A DNA stretch of 64,000 bases from Saprospirales bacterium. Its GTDB lineage: Bacteria > Bacteroidota > Bacteroidia > Chitinophagales > Saprospiraceae. Below, in pieces: positions 55,828-64,000 of this stretch. Each line of letters opens with the position of its first letter. The first letter of the stretch is position 1. Position numbers and translations under genes: made by a program. The notes under the pieces are model-generated. The model worked only from the letters and a program-made list of their open reading frames with translations. It made no database searches and was not told the origin of the DNA. The stretch is taken from positions 62,001 to 126,000 of the forward strand of contig REEO01000067.1 in assembly GCA_007695035.1 (NCBI GenBank), in the 5' to 3' direction.

Positions 55828-57400
55828 AGTTTTTTATGGCTTTCAGATATTTTTTCAACTCTGACCGCACATCGGGCAACAAGAGGAAAAGACCGATCAT
55901 GTTGGGAACCAGCATTGCAAAGATCATCGCATCTGAAAAGTCAATAACTGCATCCAGTGTGGCACCTGCACCTATGACGATGAAGAAACAGAAGACCACT
56001 TTGTAGGTGATGTCTGAGGCTCTTGACCGGCCAAAAAGGTACATCCACGATTGCAGCCCGTAATAACTCCAGGAAAGCATGGTTGAAAAGGCAAAAAGAA
56101 CCACTGCAAAAGTCAGCACATAGGGGAACCATGGAATGATGGTCTCAAATGCACTGGAGGTGAGGTCAACTCCGCTCAGCCCGTCCACATTAATGTAAGC
56201 ACCTGTAATAATGATGACCAATGCAGTCATAGTACATACAATTACAGTATCAACAAAAGGCTCTAAGAGAGCGACAATTCCTTCACTTGCAGGGTACTTG
56301 GTCTTTACGGCTGAGTGCGCAATGGGGGCGGAACCAATACCCGCCTCATTTGAGAAAGCCGCACGCTGAATTCCAATGATTAGTACACCGATGAGACCAC
56401 CTGTGATGCCATCTGGTGAAAAGGCACCAGCAAGGATAAGTCCGAATGCCTCAGGGATTTGAGGTATGTGTAAGAAAAGTATAGTAAGGGCCGCAAGCAC
56501 ATAAATTCCAACCATGAAGGGAACAACTTTGGCCGTTACCTTACCTATTCGCTTGATTCCTCCGATGATCACGAGGGCTACAAAGGCTGCCAAAATGATT
56601 CCAAAAATGGTACCTGCATTTCCAGACTCCACATCGGCTCCGATCATTTGATTAAACTGTAAGGCTGCCTGGTTGGATTGAAACATATTTCCTCCACCAA
56701 AAGATCCGCCAATACACATGATACAGAAAACAACAGCTGCGACTTTACCCACACCCTCCATTCCACGCTTTTTCAAACCCTTGGAGATGTAGTACATGGG
56801 ACCTCCATACACAGTGCCGTCCGGGCCAATATCTCTGTATTTTACACCAAGCGTACACTCGACAAACTTGGTCGCCATACTAAAAAAGCCGGCTACTATC
56901 ATCCAAAATGTTGCACCCGGTCCACCTATTGTGATGGCAATAGCCACACCGGCGATGTTACCGAGTCCGACAGTAGCGGAGAGGGCAGCTGTCAGGGCCT
57001 GAAAATGGGAGATTTCACCCTTTTTTCCCTCTACCTTTATGGTTTCTAAAATATCTCCTTCGTCTGTGGTTTGTGGAGGTCCTTCGGGAAGGGCTTCATG
57101 TGGGGACATTTTGTCGTATTTGCCCCTCACCGTATTGATGGCAATTTTGAACCCCCTTAAATTTATAAACTTAAAGTGGATGGTGAAAAATATGGCCGCT
57201 GTCACCAATAGAAGAACTACCACTGGCAGATTTACACCATCAGCGACGGGAATACCGTAGAAGACGACTCCGGTTATAAAATTACTCACCGGTTCGAAGG
57301 CATCGTTAATCCGCTCGTCCCAGCCCCTTGAATTCTCCTGTGCAAAAAGCCCTGTGCTCGCGTAAAGCATTGCAGCCAGGGTGAGTAAAAATCCTTTCAT
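55811..57400 (-). CDS. alanine/glycine:cation symporter (AGCS family)
   Basis: A 529-residue sodium-coupled amino-acid importer with about eleven membrane helices. Family marks are [25 protein letters not shown], and [19 protein letters not shown]. The N-terminal ~40 residues, [21 protein letters not shown], look like a signal peptide ahead of the first true helix, a feature seen in several Bacteroidota members. The ATG at 57400 fits this; an upstream in-frame extension is improbable. The gene's 3' end overlaps folK by 17 bases. Confidence 0.93.
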   Translation of the reverse strand: MKGFLLTLAAMLYASTGLFAQENSRGWDERINDAFEPVSNFITGVVFYGIPVADGVNLPVVVLLLVTAAIFFTIHFKFINLRGFKIAINTVRGKYDKMSPHEALPEGPPQTTDEGDILETIKVEGKKGEISHFQALTAALSATVGLGNIAGVAIAITIGGPGATFWMIVAGFFSMATKFVECTLGVKYRDIGPDGTVYGGPMYYISKGLKKRGMEGVGKVAAVVFCIMCIGGSFGGGNMFQSNQAALQFNQMIGADVESGNAGTIFGIILAAFVALVIIGGIKRIGKVTAKVVPFMVGIYVLAALTILFLHIPQIPEAFGLILAGAFSPDGITGGLIGVLIIGIQRAAFSNEAGIGSAPIAHSAVKTKYPASEGIVALLEPFVDTVIVCTMTALVIIITGAYINVDGLSGVDLTSSAFETIIPWFPYVLTFAVVLFAFSTMLSWSYYGLQSWMYLFGRSRASDITYKVVFCFFIVIGAGATLDAVIDFSDAMIFAMLVPNMIGLFLLLPDVRSELKKYLKAIKNYEAKN

Positions 57401-57731
57401 CTTTCTTGGTTTTCCATTAAATAATACTAGGCAGATGAGCTTTATCATCCGGCTTGTGTCTATGATTTAATCGCCACCACTATGGACGGCCTTATGGTTG
57501 GTCAGGCTTTAGTTGGATTTTTTCCGAATGATCAACATTTTCACTCAATACTTTTTAAGTTCGGATCGAAACCTATTCTCTGTTTCGCTTCTCCCGGAAA
57601 AGGTCGCAATTAACAACTATTTGTTTAATACACCAAAATATGATCAAAATTATTTTTTGTGCAGACCAGTCGTCCGGTCAGATTAAATAGCCGATTATCA
57701 GGTCTTTATAGTCAGAATATCGGAATGTATA
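57401..57731. other. intergenic region upstream of the AGCS/folK pair
   Basis: About 330 AT-rich bases between two minus-strand genes. I see no gene, terminator or clear regulatory element; it should contain the AGCS promoter. Confidence 0.4.
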
Positions 57732-59105
57732 TCAATTGATAATTCTATGAGCAGTGGGGTAGAGGTTGGTCCATTTTTTGCCGTCCTTGTGCACCTTTGC
57801 CCATCCAAGTGAGGCATTGTGATATTTCACAATTCGATAGCCCTTTGAGAGTGAAGCTGAAGTGGAAAAGGTTTGGCGTCTTAAGTAATTTCTGCTTTGT
57901 GAAAGATTGAGGGAGAGGGGATTAGCTGCTTGATAGTGAAACCCCGCCATGGCTGAAAAATGATGGGGTTTGAATCGGTCTTTTCGAAAAGTACCGATGG
58001 GCAGTGTACTGCACTTTACGTATCCGGTGATCAAATCCCAAAGTGATCGCTGTTTACGACTCATCAAGTGAATTTGTCCTCTTTCATCTTCAAAAAGGGT
58101 ATGACCTTCCATTTTTTTTGGATCAAAAATACCTGAGAGGACTTTTCTTTTCCCGGAAGATAATTCTGAAAGTTGGGGTCGCTTTTTTATTGAGATCCCG
58201 GGATCGTGATCGTTTTCGAGCATTTTGAAGCAGGACCAGGTCATTCCTCCCCCCTTCACCCGATGTGGCAAAAAGCGTATAAATTGGTGGTTGTTTTCTG
58301 TGGTTTCCAGCAAAATCCATTCATCGGGGTATTTAAGGTCTATTCCCTCTACCTCAAATTCTTCACCCAGGCCCGTAATTACGGCCTCATTTTCAGTGCG
58401 GTTGAGCGTGCAGGTACAGTAGATGACGATCCCACCGGGTTTCACTAGACGCAGGGCTTTTTGCATCAATTCTTTCTGCCGCTCTGCATTCATCTCCACC
58501 AACTCCGGAGTCCATGCTTTAACCGCGGCTTCGCTTTTCCTGAACATTCCCTCCCCCGAGCAGGGAACATCCATCAGCAAAAGATCGAAAAGTGGTGGTA
58601 GCTTCAGGAGTTGGTCTATGCGGTGATTGCTCAACATCACATTGGTGTGTCCCCATTTGGTTAAGTTGTCCTTCAACACTTGAAATCGCTTGGGAATTAT
58701 TTCATTGGAAAATAAAACTCCTCTGCCATTCAGATGATTTAATAGACCGACAGATTTTCCTCCAGGTGCTGCACAAAGGTCTCCAATAACAGGCTCTGTG
58801 GGAAGTAGATCCTCAAGCTGCACTACAATGTACTCCGCAAACATGGCAGAAGGGTCCTGAACATAGTATATTCCTGCGTGAAAAAAGGGGTCGTTGGTGA
58901 ATGATGGTCGCTCTTTCAAAATTCTTCCCGATGCATTCCAGGGAACCAATTCAGCTCCATCGAAATCTGGCTGAGATATCGGTTTTCGGGAGTTTAACTT
59001 AAGGCCGGTCACGGGATCTTTTAGCAGGGAGTTTTTGAAATCAGAAAACTCACGCTCAGGTATTACCTCCTTTGCCATGCTGAAAAAATGCGGACTCGGT
59101 TCCAT
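57732..59105 (-). CDS. RsmF/NOL1-type m5C RNA methyltransferase
   Basis: A 457-residue SAM-dependent RNA cytosine-5 methyltransferase of the RsmF/YebU-like group. The SAM site is GDLCAAPGGKS (about 108-118). The two cysteines of the mechanism are visible: C182 in DVPCSGEG and C232 in YCTCTLN. The C-terminal ~150 residues form the RsmF-type RNA-binding extension (LPIGTFRKDRFKPHHFSAMA). The target is probably rRNA, possibly tRNA. The ATG at 59105 is chosen over a TTG seven codons upstream. Confidence 0.9.
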   Translation of the reverse strand: MEPSPHFFSMAKEVIPEREFSDFKNSLLKDPVTGLKLNSRKPISQPDFDGAELVPWNASGRILKERPSFTNDPFFHAGIYYVQDPSAMFAEYIVVQLEDLLPTEPVIGDLCAAPGGKSVGLLNHLNGRGVLFSNEIIPKRFQVLKDNLTKWGHTNVMLSNHRIDQLLKLPPLFDLLLMDVPCSGEGMFRKSEAAVKAWTPELVEMNAERQKELMQKALRLVKPGGIVIYCTCTLNRTENEAVITGLGEEFEVEGIDLKYPDEWILLETTENNHQFIRFLPHRVKGGGMTWSCFKMLENDHDPGISIKKRPQLSELSSGKRKVLSGIFDPKKMEGHTLFEDERGQIHLMSRKQRSLWDLITGYVKCSTLPIGTFRKDRFKPHHFSAMAGFHYQAANPLSLNLSQSRNYLRRQTFSTSASLSKGYRIVKYHNASLGWAKVHKDGKKWTNLYPTAHRIIN

Positions 59106-59450
59106 ATTATTTGATTTGTGGACCAAAGGTAATTGAGTGGTTGAAAAATATCGCCATTTCCGACAGAATGTTATGTCTTGGTAGAGTCACTCATGTGAAT
59201 TAGGCCATTCAATTTTAGAAGCTGAATTTTCATGCGCGAGAAATAGCATTATCAAGCTGTTCCGGAAGCCTCTGACACGATGGTATTTCATGATTTTTGT
59301 GAAATGATTTTCCGAAAACATTGCCTGATTTTTGCCAGCATTTGGAAAAGTAGTAGTTTTGAGGTGTTTTTAGATATGGAAAACATATATATAATATATA
59401 TGTATATCTAAGACCATAATTACTATTACTTTCACGAAAAGGAAGGAAAT
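59106..59450. promoter_or_regulatory. divergent region between RsmF-like gene and thyA
   Basis: TACCTTTG on the minus strand (complement of 59124-59131) fits the TAnnTTTG box but overlaps the leader closely, 19 bases from the RsmF-like ATG. An AT palindrome of 10+1+10 bases at 59383-59403 with outer arms TAGATAT/ATATCTA (59371-59377, 59404-59410) lies about 40 bases before thyA. A ribosome-binding site aaggaagg at about 59439-59446 precedes the TTG start of thyA. Confidence 0.45.
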
Positions 59451-60245
59451 TTGAAGCAATATTTACAGCTGTTGAATCACATCTTAAAAGAGGGAAATGA
59501 CAGGAGCGATCGGACCGGAACCGGTACAAGGAGTGTGTTTGGCTATCAAATGCGTTTTGATTTGCGAACGGGTTTTCCCCTTCTGACTACCAAAAAGGTT
59601 CACTTCAAGTCCATTGTGCACGAATTGTTGTGGTTTTTGAAAGGCGATACCAATGTGGCATATCTCCAGGAAAACGGTATCAGAATTTGGAATGAATGGG
59701 CCGATGAGAATGGCGACCTGGGCCCTGTTTATGGCAAACAATGGAGATCGTGGGAAGCCCCGGATGGCAGTAAAGTGGACCAAATTAAATACGTCATCAA
59801 TCTCATCCGAAATCAGCCCGAATCCAGGAGAATTTTAGTGAATGCCTGGAACAGCGGTGAACTGGATAAAATGGCGCTTACGCCCTGTCACTGCCTCTTT
59901 CAATTCTATGTTGAAGAAGGGCATTTAAGCTGTCAACTGTATCAGCGGTCCGCTGATGTATTCCTGGGTGTTCCCTTTAATATCGCATCCTACAGCTTAC
60001 TCACGCACATGATTGCTCAAATATGCGGTCTGAAACCGGGTGAATTTATTCATACTTTCGGAGATGTCCATCTTTACACCAATCACTTTGAGCAGGCAAA
60101 AACACAACTTCAGCGAAAGCCGGGATGCCTTCCACAATTGGAGTTAAATACAGCCATTAAAGACATAGATCAGTTTAAGTGTCAAGATATCAGATTGTTA
60201 GAGTATGATCCGGCACCGGGCATTCGCGCGCCCATTGCTGTTTGA
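59451..60245 (+). CDS. thyA: thymidylate synthase ThyA
   Basis: A 264-residue thymidylate synthase, identical in length to the E. coli enzyme. It methylates dUMP with methylenetetrahydrofolate. The nucleophile is C146 in [12 protein letters not shown]. The dUMP site [19 protein letters not shown] and the C-terminal PIAV end are present. The start is TTG at 59451 (reading [10 protein letters not shown]), supported by the standard N terminus and a good ribosome-binding site. Its product demand links it to folK at 55 kb through folate. The alternative complex III genes begin 138 bases downstream. Confidence 0.95.
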   Translation: MKQYLQLLNHILKEGNDRSDRTGTGTRSVFGYQMRFDLRTGFPLLTTKKVHFKSIVHELLWFLKGDTNVAYLQENGIRIWNEWADENGDLGPVYGKQWRSWEAPDGSKVDQIKYVINLIRNQPESRRILVNAWNSGELDKMALTPCHCLFQFYVEEGHLSCQLYQRSADVFLGVPFNIASYSLLTHMIAQICGLKPGEFIHTFGDVHLYTNHFEQAKTQLQRKPGCLPQLELNTAIKDIDQFKCQDIRLLEYDPAPGIRAPIAV

Positions 60246-60383
60246 TCAATTTAGAATATATCTAAATAATTTGGATTCGATTAATTGTATTGCTAAAGAT
60301 AACCTATTGACCTAAATTTGCCCCGACATTGGATTAAATGTCACAGTATTGTTAAAAACATTTCACATAAATTATATATCAGG

Positions 60384-61877
60384 ATGAGATTTACGCTACT
60401 TGGTTACGTCCTTTTATTTATAGGTTTGATGCTACTGACTTCGCAGGATCTATTCTCTCAGGAAGATATTCAGGAGGAGTTGGAGGCCATGGAAGAGATG
60501 GCTGAAGTTGAAGCCGAGGCTGAAGCGGAGGGTATCGACCTGGAGGAAGGTCGCGAGATTTTCAGGACCCAGTGTGCTTCGTGCCACAACCGCAACATGG
60601 TTGATGACCTCACAGGTCCGGCACTCGGTGGAGTTCAGGAGCGCTGGGCGGATTATCCCATTGAAGACCTGCGATACTTTATTCGCTACTCTCAACGGAT
60701 GATAGAAGAAGGCCATCCCAAAGCTGTTGAAATTTGGGATGAGTGGGCACCCGCCATCATGAATAATTTCCCAAATCTCACGGATGGTGAGATCGACAAT
60801 ATCCTCGCTTATGTAGATGCTGTTTATAAAGGTGAATATGGAGTTCCTGACGTAGCTGTTCGCGAGGTTGGTGAAGTGGAAGAGGAAGAACGAGACAACA
60901 CATTCCTGTTGATCTCACTTATTGTTATTCTCACCTTGTTCGCGCTAATTTTGGCTAGAATCGCCAATGTTCTCAGATCCATCCACATAGCCAAAGAGAC
61001 CGGACAGGCGCCCGAGCCGGGAACCATAATGAGTATGCTGACAAGCAAGACGGTAATCGGCCTCGTGCTGTTTGCGGTCATTGTTCTGGGTGGATATACT
61101 ACTGTAAATAATGCTATAGATCTCGGGCGACAACAAAATTACGCCCCTCAGCAACCCATTGAATTCTCCCATGCTGTTCATGCCGGCTTACACGAAATAG
61201 ATTGCCAGTACTGTCACGATGCGGCTAGAAGGAGTAAAAATGCATTGATTCCACCTACTTCTACCTGTATGAATTGTCACACTGCCATTAAGATTGGTTC
61301 GGAGCACGGAACCGCTGAGCTGGTTAAAATCTTTGCATCCATTGGCTTTGATCCCGCAAATGATGAATACATCGAGAATTACGAAGAGATGCCAATGGAC
61401 GAAGTTGCCGCCATATATAAAAGATGGATTGAAGAACAATATGTCAGAGAAAATGAGCTGGATTACATAGATGCCGCTGGCCGAAGAGAAGTGGACCGGC
61501 AGTGGGAAAATGTGGTGTCCAGTCTAACTCATGAAGATCGCGATCACGTGGCCGGACCTATTGAGTGGGTGCGAGTTCACAATCTACCTGATCACGTTTA
61601 CTTTAACCACGCTCAACACGTAGTGGCCGGTAATGTGGATTGTCAAACCTGTCACGGAAAAGTGGAAGAAATGGAGGTTTTGGCTCAGTACAGCACCCTT
61701 TCTATGGGATGGTGTATAAATTGTCATAGACAGACCGAAGTTCAGGGATTTGCAGATGGTAATGAATACTATATGCAGGCTTATCAGAAATATCACGATG
61801 CGCTCTCAAGAGATGAGATGGACCGCGTAACTGTTGAAGATATTGGTGGATTGCAGTGTCAGGCTTGCCACTATTGA
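60384..61877 (+). CDS. actA: alternative complex III, multihaem cytochrome subunit ActA with fused N-terminal monohaem domain
   Basis: A 497-residue membrane cytochrome c with six CxxCH sites. The first, CASCH at 64-68, lies in an N-terminal monohaem domain that follows a signal helix and an acidic stretch (EELEAMEEMAEVEAEAEAEG). Two membrane helices follow at about 175-197 and 225-243. The remaining five (CQYCH, CMNCH, CQTCH, CINCH, CQACH) are the ActA-type pentahaem domain. Alternative complex III oxidises quinol and passes electrons to a cytochrome oxidase or carrier. actB follows 34 bases later. Confidence 0.9.
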   Translation: MRFTLLGYVLLFIGLMLLTSQDLFSQEDIQEELEAMEEMAEVEAEAEAEGIDLEEGREIFRTQCASCHNRNMVDDLTGPALGGVQERWADYPIEDLRYFIRYSQRMIEEGHPKAVEIWDEWAPAIMNNFPNLTDGEIDNILAYVDAVYKGEYGVPDVAVREVGEVEEEERDNTFLLISLIVILTLFALILARIANVLRSIHIAKETGQAPEPGTIMSMLTSKTVIGLVLFAVIVLGGYTTVNNAIDLGRQQNYAPQQPIEFSHAVHAGLHEIDCQYCHDAARRSKNALIPPTSTCMNCHTAIKIGSEHGTAELVKIFASIGFDPANDEYIENYEEMPMDEVAAIYKRWIEEQYVRENELDYIDAAGRREVDRQWENVVSSLTHEDRDHVAGPIEWVRVHNLPDHVYFNHAQHVVAGNVDCQTCHGKVEEMEVLAQYSTLSMGWCINCHRQTEVQGFADGNEYYMQAYQKYHDALSRDEMDRVTVEDIGGLQCQACHY

Positions 61878-61911
61878 TTTTTCTTAAAAAAGCTTTCAAA
61901 GTCATCATAAA

Positions 61912-64000
61912 ATGAAGCATAAAAATTCCAATGTTTGGGTGGGACCTGAAGAGGTCAATAATCCCGAAAATTTTAAAGAGAACTCCTCTAAAGAGTTTTT
62001 TGATGCACCTGTTTTGAATGACCTCTCCGATGAGGAAGTTGCCGACAGTGAAATGCATCAGGCTTCGAGAAGAGATTTTTTGAAATACCTCGGCTTCGGA
62101 TTGGGAGCTGCGACGCTGGCAGCCAGTTGTGAAATGCCGGTTAGAAGAGCTTTGCCGTATGTAGTGCAGCCTGACTCAATTGTTCCCGGTGTTTCCACCT
62201 ATTACTCAAGTAATTTTGTTAAAGGGGGTGATTTTTGTCCGGTCATAGTCAAAACCCGCGAGGGAAGACCCATAAAGATCGAGGGCAACCCACTCTCTCC
62301 CTATGCCGGAGGTGGAACTTCTGCAAAGGCCCAGGCTTCAGTGCTCGAACTTTACGATACCAGTCGGTTGAAGTACCCGGGAAAGGTTAAAGATGAGGGT
62401 GGTATTGAAAAAATGAGTTGGGAGGAGATAGATGAAAAAATAATCGGTGAATTGGCTGAAGATGCCAATATCGCTATTTTGTCTAATACAGTGCACAGCC
62501 CCTCCACCAGAAGAGCGGTGGAAGCTTTTAAAGAAAAGTATTCCAATGCCACCCACGTTCAGTACGACGCTGTCTCATCAGCTGCCATGCTGGATGCTTA
62601 TGAGGAGGCATTTGGCAGAAGAGCCTTACCGAGCCATCGCTTTGATGAAGCTTCTGTGGTGGTTTCCCTGGGTGCTGACTTCCTTGGTACCTGGTTATCT
62701 CCGGTTCAATTTGCTCATCAGTGGGCCAAAAAGCGCAAGATCCGCGATCCGAAAAATGCTGAGATGAGCAGGGTTATTTGCATAGAACCGCATTTCTCTC
62801 TCACCGGATCCAATGCCGATAACAGGGTACTGGTTCGCCCATCTGAAATGGGTTTGGCCACTGCCATGCTTCACAATGAAGTTGCAAGCCTACTCAATGC
62901 AGGTGGACAGGTGACCGTAAGTGGATCATTTAAGAACCCAAAGGCAGAGAATGGTATAAAGAGAGCGGCTCAAAACCTGGTGGATGCCTACAGAAACGGC
63001 CATGCAACCATGGTCTTAGCCGGCACCAACAATAAAGCTGAGCATCTCATTGCAATTCGATTAAATCAACTGCTGGAAAACTACGGCAGGTCGCTGGATA
63101 AAAACCAGGCTATGAACCTAAAGCTCGGTAGCGATGCAGCTATGAATGAGTTGATTAGTGATATGGAAAATGGTAGGGTAGATGCACTCATCGTATTGGA
63201 TGAAGCCAATCCGGTTTTTGATCTTCCCGACGGCGAAAAATTTGAAAGGGCTATGAATAATGTGGGTTTGAGGATATCGATGACCACACTCCCCAACGAA
63301 ACTCTCGCAAAATGTCACTACTCTTGCCCAACTCATCATTTTCTGGAGTCATGGGGAGATGTAAATCCAATGGATGGACACTATGGCATCGTTCAGCCTA
63401 CCATTCACCCCCTCTTTGAAACCAGAGAAAAGGAAGAGAGTATTTTGAAATGGGCCGATGCCTTACCTGAAGCAACAGGTCAGGGACGCCCGTTTTATCA
63501 CTTTATAAGAGAGACATGGGAGGAAGAGGTATTCCCCCGTCAGAGCCGGTTTGCAGGATTTCAGCGGTTTTGGGACCACAGTCTGCACAATGGTTTTGTA
63601 GATATCCCTCTTGAAAATAACGACAATGGAGAGGAGTATGGAACCATTGAGGTTTCCGGGCTTGGAAACAGAGTTTCCAGTCCTTCCTCCGCTGAATTAG
63701 AACTTAGTTTTTACGAGACTGTTCACGTGGGCAATGGTCAGTATGCCAACAACCCCTGGTTGCAAGAGATGCCGGATCCACTTCTGAGGACAGTTTACGA
63801 CAGTTGTCTTTCGGTTAGCTTGAAATGGGATGGGCGCAACAAAATTACCGGTTGGAAGGGCTTTGAGGATGGCGACCAGGCTGAATTGAAGATTGGTGAG
63901 AAGGTGTATGACGTACCAGTAACCACGCAATATGGTTTGCTTGAGGGTCAGGTAGCGATGCCGCTCGGATATGGTAGGGTCGTATCAGGACCTGCCGGGA
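61912..64000 (+). CDS. actB: alternative complex III, ActB iron-sulfur/molybdopterin-like subunit (partial)
   Basis: The first 696 codons of ActB; the gene runs off the window. A TAT-like motif ASRRDFLKYLGFG (about 51-63) is followed by a lipobox-like AASC (C73), as in many Bacteroidota ActB proteins. The next part (FCPVIVKTREGRPIKIEGNPLSP) is the molybdopterin-oxidoreductase-like domain, which in ActB no longer holds a cofactor. The iron-sulfur half would lie beyond 64000. It pairs with ActA in the quinol-oxidising complex. Confidence 0.93.
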   Translation, partial: MKHKNSNVWVGPEEVNNPENFKENSSKEFFDAPVLNDLSDEEVADSEMHQASRRDFLKYLGFGLGAATLAASCEMPVRRALPYVVQPDSIVPGVSTYYSSNFVKGGDFCPVIVKTREGRPIKIEGNPLSPYAGGGTSAKAQASVLELYDTSRLKYPGKVKDEGGIEKMSWEEIDEKIIGELAEDANIAILSNTVHSPSTRRAVEAFKEKYSNATHVQYDAVSSAAMLDAYEEAFGRRALPSHRFDEASVVVSLGADFLGTWLSPVQFAHQWAKKRKIRDPKNAEMSRVICIEPHFSLTGSNADNRVLVRPSEMGLATAMLHNEVASLLNAGGQVTVSGSFKNPKAENGIKRAAQNLVDAYRNGHATMVLAGTNNKAEHLIAIRLNQLLENYGRSLDKNQAMNLKLGSDAAMNELISDMENGRVDALIVLDEANPVFDLPDGEKFERAMNNVGLRISMTTLPNETLAKCHYSCPTHHFLESWGDVNPMDGHYGIVQPTIHPLFETREKEESILKWADALPEATGQGRPFYHFIRETWEEEVFPRQSRFAGFQRFWDHSLHNGFVDIPLENNDNGEEYGTIEVSGLGNRVSSPSSAELELSFYETVHVGNGQYANNPWLQEMPDPLLRTVYDSCLSVSLKWDGRNKITGWKGFEDGDQAELKIGEKVYDVPVTTQYGLLEGQVAMPLGYGRVVSGPAG

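Noticed and set aside
1-64000. CRISPR arrays, rRNA genes, prophage or integrative element
   Set aside because: No regularly spaced repeats, rRNA sequence, integrase, phage structural or conjugation genes were seen on either strand.

Overview
The window reads as chromosomal DNA of a member of the Bacteroidota, most likely a free-living aerobic or marine lineage near Saprospiria/Cytophagia. The basis is the family content: a TonB receptor followed by a DUF4249 lipoprotein, a type A C-terminal sorting domain (T9SS-type) on a secreted metalloprotease, alternative complex III genes (actA, actB), the Bacteroidota-type CcmB/CcmC/CcmD set, GTP-type PEP carboxykinase, and many start-proximal TAnnTTTG hexamer-like boxes matching the -7 promoter element of this phylum. 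No phage, conjugative element, rRNA operon or CRISPR array is visible.

Layout. 1-1.7 kb: gene-poor, with an orphan antitoxin-like gene, one tRNA-Arg(UCG) and its terminator. 1.75-4.7 kb: ABC exporter, small membrane protein, outer-membrane protein. 5.1-9.1 kb: ccmB-ccmC-ccmD overlapping glutamate dehydrogenase, then an Lrp/AsnC regulator. 9.2-14.4 kb: TraB-like protein, TonB receptor/DUF4249 pair and a decayed pirin gene. 14.5-18.9 kb: a two-gene envelope glycosylation operon (GT2-methyltransferase fusion; PMT/GT39-like protein with TPRs). 19-24.6 kb: redox protein, hypotheticals, ettA, comF. 24.9-27.8 kb (minus): DegS-like protease, anti-sigma-like membrane protein and sigma factor, with a 177-bp MITE inserted 25 bp upstream of the sigma gene. 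28-32.5 kb: SRAP protein, nucleoside phosphorylase, an AT-rich gap with clustered DnaA-box-like sites, and two tandem double-OmpA proteins. 32.7-38.9 kb: secreted S1 protease with dockerin-like repeats, then a tight HlyD-VTC-DUF4956-lipoprotein operon and a small HTH protein. 39-41.6 kb (minus): M43 protease and OmpA lipoprotein. 42-52.5 kb: pckG, pyrD-like gene, membrane protein, M28 peptidase/cytosine-deaminase pair, argS, glnS. 52.6-59.1 kb (minus): CBS protein, hutU, folK/AGCS transporter pair, RsmF-like methyltransferase. 59.4-64 kb: thyA and the start of the alternative complex III operon, with actB cut by the window edge.

How the genes fit together. Cytochrome c maturation (ccmBCD) would supply c-haem to proteins such as the six-haem ActA at the other end of the window. 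Several envelope modules (HtrA with sigma/anti-sigma, OmpA-like proteins, TonB uptake, glycosylation) sit among housekeeping genes for central carbon metabolism, pyrimidine, folate and thymidylate synthesis and translation. The strongest candidates for under-described biology are the sigma/anti-sigma/one-PDZ-protease block with its MITE, the HlyD-VTC-DUF4956-lipoprotein operon, the PMT-like protein with an unrecognised N-terminal domain, the CcmC with an inserted periplasmic domain, and the dihydroorotate dehydrogenase with Cys in the usual Ser position. All functional statements rest on reading motifs by eye; no database search was possible.
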